Under the pieces are notes generated by a model, which did not search any database, had not been told where the DNA came from, and saw only the letters and a list, made by a program, of their open reading frames with translations. Made by a program: the position numbers and the translations under genes. Shown piece by piece: positions 61,601-64,000 of a DNA stretch of 64,000 nt. Source of the DNA: Aphrophora alni (taxonomy: Eukaryota; Arthropoda; Insecta; Hemiptera; Aphrophoridae); assembly GCA_963513935.1 (NCBI GenBank), contig OY740766.1, positions 1,208,001 to 1,272,000 of the forward strand, read 5' to 3'. The stretch's first letter is position 1. Each line of letters opens with the position of its first letter.

Positions 61601-63494
61601 TCTTTATGTGTGTCAGGTACCGCTCTCTACTGACGACTGCTAGACTTAATCCTTCTTTCAGTTCACGTATCAGCTGAAATTAATAACATTATTAACCTCA
61701 GGAGTTGATCAATTACTCAAATTTTATGTTTATATGAATTATATTACTACAAAATGGGGTACCTATTTTTAGTACATTTTTAATCCATCATTAATCAAAG
61801 AACATCCAACAACACAAATAAGAAACCTAGTATATCATAATTAACTAATCCATTGTGGAAGTAACTTATGGAACTATCCTCTGGTGATTACAAATTACAA
61901 TTTATAATCGTTAAAAATAATACAATCAAATAAGAGTTAAAATATATTTTATTAACATTTGGACGTGATTAATGGTAAAATAAAAACCAATTTTTTGTAT
62001 AGGTAGTTCCTAAAACATATATTATAGTATTGAACAAATAAATGAAGCAAAATTTAAATACTATAATATTTATTTATATTAAGTGTAAGAATATATTATT
62101 AATTAAAATATAAACAATTGTGAGTTACTTTTAAAAAGGGATGGAAACAGCAGATTAGAAAATATTTTATTTAATAGACTGTAAATTTAAATAAAACTTG
62201 GAACACAATTTCTCACAAATAATATGTTTGCAACTATTTATATTTATATAAGTAACGTGAATGATTCTTATAGGTGGAGTGAATACATAACATAAAAATA
62301 TGTGTTAAGTAAATATGTGAAGATACAAGTGAAGAATTATGAAAAATAAACCCACTAGTTTGTATTTGTAATTTGACTTTTTGTTACGCAAAGGAAGAAA
62401 AGAATTATGACTTTTGACGGTATTCTAAAGTCAGCGAATCAAACAAATGAATAAACAAAATGGTTTTGTTTTTATGATATTTTGTTTAAAAAAAAAAATT
62501 AGTTTCGCTTTCTAATAGTTTTAAAATAGGTTCATTCGATGAAAGGGGTATATTTATCTCCCATAAATTCTATCAATACTGTTGTTTATAATTAATTATC
62601 ACAGTTATGATTGGTTTAACCTGAAGTATAAACTGAGTCACTTATATAAAATAAGCTCGTAAGATGGTTTGGAAGAGTTACAAAATGTGCATCCTTATAA
62701 GCATTTCTAAATGTAAGGATGACATACACATATGATAATTTGGCAGCACCTATCAATGAAAAGCTGTAACGGATATATGCCACCCCCAGAAATTACTATG
62801 TCCATCAAAGAACATACAAACACCTAAAAAATATATGTGGTATAATAACCACATAATTTTTTTAAAACAATAATTAAAATGACTATAAATGCACTTACTT
62901 CTACTTGCAAAATACAAGTAAATTCATGTACATCGAAAATGCTAAACTTTTTCAATGACTTTTGAAAATGAGACCATAAATTACAATTTATTTTTCTGAA
63001 TATTTGGAGATTTTTAAATTGTATTAAAAATTAACTTCAAACCTTGTTTAAAATTTCTGTTTTCTTGTGAATAATTTACTCCATTTATAACTATACTAAA
63101 TTTTCTATAGTTGCATTCAATTTGTTTTGATTACATATAAAGCCTAAGTTGATTTAAAGTTAATCAAAAATTGTCTCATATTATCAACTCATAAAACCAA
63201 CTCTTTAGTTGATACTGATTTGCATTATAAATAAAGAAGAATAAAAACAAAATCTATTATTGTGAAACTAACCTGTATTATACTCAAATTTGAAGGTTGT
63301 TTAGGTTTTGTCTCTAGTCGTATACGGAGAAATTCGTGTACAATATCCAATGGTATACGAGCTAAAAATATATAAGCAGCTCGGTATGAAGGTAACTTGA
63401 GAGATTGTGTTTCAGGACTCCAGTACCCATATCTTTTGAGTTCTTCATCTTCTGATAAGTCAATGTTTAGGTTTGTTTGCATGTACCCAAAGTC
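30797..63494 (-). CDS. MAP3K4/MEKK4 orthologue (fly Mekk1), 15 exons, 5'-partial
   Basis: A MAP kinase kinase kinase of the p38/JNK stress pathway, which in the family phosphorylates MKK3/6 and MKK4/7. Fifteen exons join in phase to 778 codons plus stop. The N-terminal regulatory region matches MAP3K4 ([62 protein letters not shown]). The kinase domain spans about residues 505-772 of this partial protein: glycine loop GQGRFGKV (515-522), Lys537 in AMKE, helix-C Glu555, HRDIK (629-633), DFG (650-652), APE (678-680), DIWSLG (695-700). All catalytic residues are intact. The residue after HRDIK is Ser, where vertebrate MAP3K4 has Gly. Exons 5' of 63494 lie outside the window. Introns reach about 5.8 kb and host most of the transposons described here. 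Confidence 0.95.
31240..32330 (-). pseudogene. Degenerate Penelope-like element
   Basis: Minus-strand text shows, in order, a [15 protein letters not shown] segment (typical of the RT C-terminal side), then DPNTPKPS, and a decayed GIY-YIG-like end with [18 protein letters not shown]. There are many stops and shifts. It lies between MAP3K4 exons 14 and 15, in the same orientation as the gene. The call rests on peptide resemblance by eye. Confidence 0.55.
32431..32688. mobile_element. Short relative of the 24.2-kb inverted-repeat element
   Basis: The left end (AAAGAGTGTTCTGTCGTGCC) and right end (AAAGTTTGGCACGACATTTT, then CTGAGC) match the termini of the 24193-24920 element. An internal TATACTGATAAAAA match is shared too. 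This copy is about 255 bp, so most of the interior has been lost. Confidence 0.65.
33378..33484 (-). CDS. MAP3K4 exon 14: activation segment end, APE, subdomain IX
   Basis: Encodes [20 protein letters not shown] then [16 protein letters not shown]. Contains the APE motif and the structural Asp of DIWSLG. Acceptor TGCAG, donor GTAAGT. Confidence 0.95.
33485..35316. other. MAP3K4 intron, no further gene
   Basis: Intronic. A locally GC-richer patch at 33870-34090 has no recognised motif or open frame. I see no exon-like segment. Confidence 0.35.
35317..35452 (-). mobile_element. Penelope-tail-like insertion with perfect 26-bp inverted arms
   Basis: Perfect inverted repeats at 35317-35342 and 35427-35452 enclose, on the minus strand, TTGACAATGCTGTAACTAG then AGAAACCATAGTCGG (35365-35404). 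It is a decayed member of the motif family described under findings. Confidence 0.6.
35993..36115 (-). CDS. MAP3K4 exon 13: catalytic loop Asn and DFG
   Basis: Encodes [20 protein letters not shown] then [20 protein letters not shown]. Supplies the catalytic-loop Asn and the metal-binding DFG. Acceptor AACAG, donor GTAGTT. Confidence 0.95.
36231..36595 (-). mobile_element. Motif-bearing inverted-repeat insertion
   Basis: The minus strand at 36231-36265 reads CTAAGGATGGCGACTTTGTC then GTTGAAACATGT: a GGCGAC/GTCGTT stem with a TTT loop, followed by GAAAC. Next to it, imperfect arms at about 36308-36374 and 36513-36593 pair, with a perfect 24-bp core (36335-36358 / 36535-36558). Lies between MAP3K4 exons 12 and 13. 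Confidence 0.6.
36778..36946 (-). CDS. MAP3K4 exon 12: hinge to HRDIK
   Basis: Encodes [20 protein letters not shown] through [20 protein letters not shown] and VHRDIK. It contains the hinge (MELC) and the catalytic HRD. The donor GTAAGT splits the Ser codon that follows HRDIK. Confidence 0.95.
37240..37400 (+). pseudogene. piggyBac-like transposase scrap
   Basis: [20 protein letters not shown] then [18 protein letters not shown] resembles the N-terminal core of PGBD-type transposases (an MS..RF..L..-like stretch) and ends in stops. Only about 50 residues survive. In the intron between MAP3K4 exons 11 and 12. Confidence 0.4.
37680..39140 (+). pseudogene. Degenerate Polinton/Maverick-type family B DNA polymerase
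   Basis: Plus-strand fragments in several frames run in the order expected for the protein-primed DNA polymerase of Polinton-like elements. Examples are [53 protein letters not shown], a YNKK segment, [36 protein letters not shown] and, after an insertion, [19 protein letters not shown]. There are many stops and frame changes, so it is long dead. A 100-bp Penelope-tail-like insertion interrupts it at 38531-38630. I see no capsid, integrase or protease neighbours. An endogenous adintovirus-type origin is an alternative label. Confidence 0.7.
38531..38630 (-). mobile_element. 100-bp Penelope-tail-like insertion with target duplication
   Basis: Flanked by GTTTGTTATGAA (left) and GTTTGTTATATGAA (right), a duplication of the polymerase pseudogene sequence. 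The minus strand of the insert reads CTGCCTTGTAAATGCCGTTA then CTGGCGAAAGCATGGTCGGC (38576-38615) and ends in a T run that corresponds to the A run at 38529-38537. Essentially only the tail motif inserted. Confidence 0.65.
38644..40125. other. Intronic DNA, mostly unassigned
   Basis: The first 500 bp belong to the polymerase relic. From about 39140 to 40125 I recognise nothing; AT-rich with short open frames only. Confidence 0.35.
40126..41193. mobile_element. piggyBac-type element carrying pogo fragments
   Basis: TTAA duplications (40126-40129, 41190-41193) flank ends CCTGTTGATGAGT / TCAACAGG preceded by GTACTC. Subterminal GGCCGT...GAACGTCC blocks are mirrored at both ends. Interior: a 191-bp segment duplicated in tandem (40329-40519, 40520-40710) plus a tail to 40745. 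These are homologous, in opposite orientation, to the adjacent pogo element. No piggyBac transposase is present, so it is non-autonomous. Confidence 0.7.
41198..41812 (-). mobile_element. pogo/Tigger-type DNA transposon, internally deleted
   Basis: The ends CAGTAGTCTCGCAAACTCGGC and (complement) CAGTAGAGTCCCGCAAACTC are inverted repeats, flanked by TA on both sides. On the minus strand from 41447 the frame [20 protein letters not shown] then [17 protein letters not shown] is the N-terminal helix-turn-helix of pogo/Tigger transposases. It is followed by a frame change and an early end; the CENP-B-like and DDE parts are missing. At 615 bp it is a deletion derivative. Confidence 0.85.
41815..42732. 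other. MAP3K4 intron, nothing recognised
   Basis: AT-rich. The short plus-strand open frame at 41971-42162 has no motif. Confidence 0.35.
42733..42920 (-). CDS. MAP3K4 exon 11: glycine loop to beta-5
   Basis: Encodes [20 protein letters not shown] then [20 protein letters not shown] and [20 protein letters not shown]. Contains the Gly loop, the ATP-binding Lys (AMKE) and helix-C Glu (LELKIF). Acceptor TTCAG, donor GTAAGT. Confidence 0.97.
43529..43708 (-). CDS. MAP3K4 exon 10: linker into kinase domain
   Basis: Encodes [20 protein letters not shown] then [20 protein letters not shown] and [31 protein letters not shown] is the first kinase strand of MAP3K4. Acceptor TGCAG, donor GTAAGT. Confidence 0.95.
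43709..45307. other. MAP3K4 intron; possible LINE 3' end
   Basis: Mostly AT-rich and unassigned. Near 44936-44998 the sequence AGGCCTAAGCCCATAATGGG resembles 3' ends of some insect non-LTR elements, but with no coding part attached. GC-richer text at 45100-45230 leads into the motif at 45308. Confidence 0.3.
45308..45341 (+). other. Penelope-tail/hammerhead-like motif
   Basis: TTTGAAAATGACTCACAAAT followed by AGTCGAAACGCGTC: a GACT/AGTC stem and the terminal GAAAC. Same layout as the sites at 45726 and 53756. Confidence 0.5.
45467..45801. mobile_element. 335-bp fold-back element with hammerhead-like motif
   Basis: The ends CCTTTTAAGGT / ACCTTAAAAGG, TCTTGTGACTTCTTGTC and its inverse, and TACATTAAAATAAATTACA with its inverse form two long arms of about 120-150 bp. 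They are interrupted by a segment found only in the right arm. That segment (45726-45758) reads CAGATGATGGAGTTACGGCT then CCGGAACATGTCG, a GGAG/CTCC stem-loop followed by GAAC. Between MAP3K4 exons 9 and 10. Confidence 0.75.
45993..46066 (-). CDS. MAP3K4 exon 9
   Basis: Short exon encoding [20 protein letters not shown] then PDLR, a Ser/Thr-rich linker before the kinase domain. Acceptor TTCCAG, donor GTATGT; phase fits both neighbours. Confidence 0.88.
46466..46605 (-). CDS. MAP3K4 exon 8
   Basis: Encodes [20 protein letters not shown] then [20 protein letters not shown] and [15 protein letters not shown] matches the conserved MAP3K4 segment after the RPRWA.QGFDFL block. The rest is a Ser/Pro-rich linker. 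Confidence 0.92.
46606..47879. other. MAP3K4 intron, no feature
   Basis: AT-rich with a T18 run near 47411. No exon or repeat recognised. Confidence 0.4.
47880..48095 (-). CDS. MAP3K4 exon 7: conserved regulatory block
   Basis: Encodes [40 protein letters not shown] and [20 protein letters not shown]. The [18 protein letters not shown] block is the best family-specific marker of MAP3K4. Acceptor TTTAG, donor GTAAAT. Confidence 0.97.
49066..49556 (+). pseudogene. 5'-truncated LINE: RNase H end and C-terminal zinc motif
   Basis: [20 protein letters not shown] then LAKRGTK is the end of a LINE RNase H domain (WVPAHVG...GNE..D.LA). It is followed after about 90 residues by [20 protein letters not shown], the C..C...DH...C motif typical of the same proteins. 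The frame is open from 49066 to the TAA at 49554, so it is relatively young. 5' truncation is usual for LINE insertions. In a MAP3K4 intron, opposite strand. Confidence 0.85.
49643..49679. repeat. (CA)n(TA)n microsatellite
   Basis: A CA tract followed by a TA tract, shortly after the LINE tail. Confidence 0.95.
49929..50032. repeat. Dispersed repeat, copy 1
   Basis: About 104 bp (TATCTACGGAACATTAGCTT; GATAGGACGATTCTAAGTGG) matching 57185-57295 in the same orientation with about 15% difference. A weaker trace of the last part (AAAGTTGAATTGCAAAA) lies at 56865. Family unknown. Confidence 0.75.
50033..51074. other. MAP3K4 intron, unassigned
   Basis: Less AT-rich than average over 50033-50660 and probably part of the same dispersed element as the preceding repeat. 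No open frame with a motif. Confidence 0.3.
51075..51206 (-). CDS. MAP3K4 exon 6
   Basis: Encodes [20 protein letters not shown] then [20 protein letters not shown] and FGFE. Helical regulatory region. Acceptor TGTAG, donor GTGAAT; phase 0 on both sides. Confidence 0.9.
51650..51676. repeat. Small perfect hairpin
   Basis: Ten-base arms TCTCCCTACA / TGTAGGGAGA with a 7-base loop in an intron. Function unknown; may be the end of an unidentified element. Confidence 0.7.
52165..52333 (-). CDS. MAP3K4 exon 5
   Basis: Encodes [20 protein letters not shown] then [20 protein letters not shown] and [16 protein letters not shown]. Acceptor ATCAG, donor GTAATT. Confidence 0.9.
53213..53397. repeat. 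37-bp tandem repeat, about 5 units
   Basis: Units starting at 53213, 53250, 53287, 53324 and 53361 share GAGAAAC-A-GACAT-GAGTAGAT and TATAGAGTCTTC with exactly 37-bp spacing. It probably belongs to the element ending with the motif at 53756. Confidence 0.85.
53756..53783 (+). ncRNA. Hammerhead-like motif, best preserved copy
   Basis: CTGATGA (exact core box), then T, GGTATA-TGT-TATACC (perfect 6-bp stem) and GAAAC. Both invariant hammerhead boxes flank a stem II. One extra T follows the CTGATGA box. I could not find a good stem I pairing on either side, so activity is doubtful. AATAAATAC follows about 30 bp downstream. Confidence 0.45.
54182..54283 (-). CDS. MAP3K4 exon 4
   Basis: Encodes [20 protein letters not shown] then [13 protein letters not shown]. 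The frame is kept through split codons on both sides (TG|C and AA|G). Acceptor TTCAG, donor GTATGT. Confidence 0.88.
54538..54625. mobile_element. Terminus-like sequence of a DNA transposon
   Basis: TAGGGATGGGTCGATTCTTG followed by repeated ACCGATTC/GGTATCG motifs has the form of a hAT-type end. No matching inverse end seen, so the boundary and link to the piggyBac pseudogene are uncertain. Confidence 0.35.
54886..56517 (-). pseudogene. piggyBac (PGBD4-like) transposase, broken
   Basis: The N-terminal acidic region starts [20 protein letters not shown]. It runs to an in-frame TGA at about 55888 and resumes as [20 protein letters not shown] then [15 protein letters not shown]. The frame then shifts and jumps to [39 protein letters not shown] and [19 protein letters not shown] (to 55061). 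The second and third catalytic Asp regions (TDNFYT, GGVD) remain; the segment that should hold the first is deleted. An 11-G run at 55086-55096 shifts the frame before the C-terminal zinc ribbon (CAVCKAG...YWCPGC...CF). In the intron between MAP3K4 exons 3 and 4. Confidence 0.92.
57185..57295. repeat. Dispersed repeat, copy 2
   Basis: Direct-orientation match to 49929-50032 (ATCTACGGAACATTAGCTTT; ATAGGACAATTTTAAGTGGG; AAGTTGAATTGCAAA). Confidence 0.75.
57796..57941 (-). CDS. MAP3K4 exon 3
   Basis: Encodes [20 protein letters not shown] then [20 protein letters not shown] and QALVGNSF. The EEW.F....PHI.GG block is conserved in MAP3K4. Acceptor TTTAG, donor GTAATT. Confidence 0.95.
58245..61310 (-). 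pseudogene. Degenerate non-LTR retrotransposon (CR1/jockey-like), interrupted by pogo
   Basis: Minus-strand order: a Lys/Glu-rich coiled stretch (61302-61066, [20 protein letters not shown]); an AGGTNDID motif near 60650, as in ORF1 esterase-like domains; endonuclease text at 59505-59239 ([26 protein letters not shown]); then [20 protein letters not shown], as precedes reverse transcriptase; and [17 protein letters not shown] at its start (58310-58253). The RT core is absent, so the copy is 3'-truncated or deleted. Many stops. A pogo element inserted later at 59965-60508. Confidence 0.75.
59965..60508. mobile_element. pogo/Tigger-type MITE inside the LINE relic
   Basis: The ends CAGTACAACCCCGTTAAGTCG and (complement) CAGTACAACCTCGTTTAAGTCG are inverted repeats flanked by TA. 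At 544 bp it is GC-richer than its surroundings. A minus-strand open frame at 60343-60158 ([20 protein letters not shown]) may be a scrap of the transposase C-terminus. It differs in end sequence from the pogo at 41.2 kb, so it is a second family. Confidence 0.85.
61512..61673 (-). CDS. MAP3K4 exon 2
   Basis: Encodes [40 protein letters not shown] and [14 protein letters not shown]. It joins LSIIQ of exon 1 to LIRELKEGL, a conserved family junction. Acceptor TTCAG, donor GTAAAT; phase 0 on both sides. Confidence 0.93.
61674..63272. other. MAP3K4 intron 1 of those visible, no feature
   Basis: AT-rich. No exon, transposon domain or clear repeat seen. Confidence 0.4.
63273..63494 (-). CDS. MAP3K4 exon 1 of those visible (gene continues right)
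   Basis: Encodes [40 protein letters not shown] and [20 protein letters not shown], ending LSIIQ with donor GTTAGT. The acceptor TTTAG at its upper end shows it is internal, not the first exon. Met at 63482 is within the exon and not taken as the start. Confidence 0.95.
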
Positions 63495-64000
63495 CTAAAT
63501 AATAATAAAAAGAGCAGTCTTTTAAAACAAATAGTAATCTTATCTAAATAACAAAAGGGTTTTTATTTTTTTAATTGAGAAACCTAGTTAGATCGTGGTA
63601 AAACTTAGACATTGACTAATCATCTCCTTATTTATTTATAACAAGAGGTTATGAATTAAAAGTTTGAAAAACCTTGCTGAGTTAGAAAAAGATTTATATT
63701 GCAATTTTTTTTTTAATTAATAAGAATCCTGTCTTACTGTCCAGAGATTAAGTTAAATAAAATAAACTGAGAAACCTAGAGTTAGGTTATAGCTAGATTA
63801 AACAATTTAAGAAGGGTGGCTATGTTGTGATTCACTATGAGGGACCTATTTCCTTGATACTAGAGTAATTCCAAAAGTAAGGTCTCCAAAGCTTTGGGGA
63901 TGAAGAGAAATTGTTTGTGCAGCTGTTGGCCACACTGTTGTGATTGTTGCTTCCCTCAATCCCAAGCAAGCATGTACACCTCTTGCTGGGACACTCAGTT
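63495..64000. other. Start of upstream MAP3K4 intron
   Basis: No coding signal. Text near 63850-63960 (GTAATTCCAAAAGTAAGGTC) has the look of a mariner-type transposon end, but too little is present to call it. Confidence 0.3.

Overview
This is an AT-rich eukaryotic window with split genes on the minus strand, embedded in dense transposon debris. Conserved insect-type proteins, a short CCTAA/TTAGG array (the insect telomere unit) and the mix of jockey/CR1-type LINEs, Penelope-like elements, piggyBac, pogo and hAT relics all point to an insect. A hemipteran is my guess, but nothing in the sequence proves the order.

Right half (30.8-63.5 kb): one large gene, an orthologue of MAP3K4/MEKK4 (fly Mekk1), read on the minus strand. 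I could place 15 exons with good splice signals and unbroken phase. They give 778 codons, including the whole C-terminal kinase domain and a natural stop at 30797. The 5' exons lie beyond 64000. Its introns hold most of the mobile elements: a degenerate LINE with a pogo element inserted in it (58.2-61.3 kb), a piggyBac pseudogene (54.9-56.5 kb), a RNase H-bearing LINE tail (49.1-49.6 kb), a fold-back element (45.5-45.8 kb), a nested piggyBac/pogo complex (40.1-41.8 kb), a degenerate Polinton-type DNA polymerase (37.7-39.1 kb) and a Penelope-like relic (31.2-32.3 kb).

Left half (3.8-19.0 kb): also on the minus strand. Two exons encode the PH domain of a sesquipedalian (PHETA/FAM109) endosomal adaptor (19046-18854, 14475-14287). 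Three exons encode the first half of a PP1-like Ser/Thr phosphatase (5393-3785), which runs off the left edge. Two exons between them (8781-8671, 8472-8294) cannot be assigned with certainty. All seven exons join in phase into one 376-codon reading frame, so they are either two neighbouring genes or one unusual PH-phosphatase transcript.

Middle (19-30.8 kb): no host gene recognised. It holds a hAT MITE with 8-bp target duplication, a tandem repeat, a degenerate jockey-type LINE on the plus strand, a TA-flanked inverted-repeat element with a second copy at 32.4 kb, and a LINE ORF1 zinc-knuckle remnant on the minus strand. Two striking tandem arrays lie at 2534-3040 (39-bp unit x13) and 10644-12647 (111/112-bp unit x18).

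The most interesting unexplained signal is a short RNA-like motif found at seven places on both strands: a CTGATGA-like box, one extra T, a small stem-loop, then GAAAC or a close variant. An eighth site has only a terminal GAAACGTC. It resembles the hammerhead-ribozyme core and Penelope-element tails, and five of the eight sites sit beside or inside inverted repeats.
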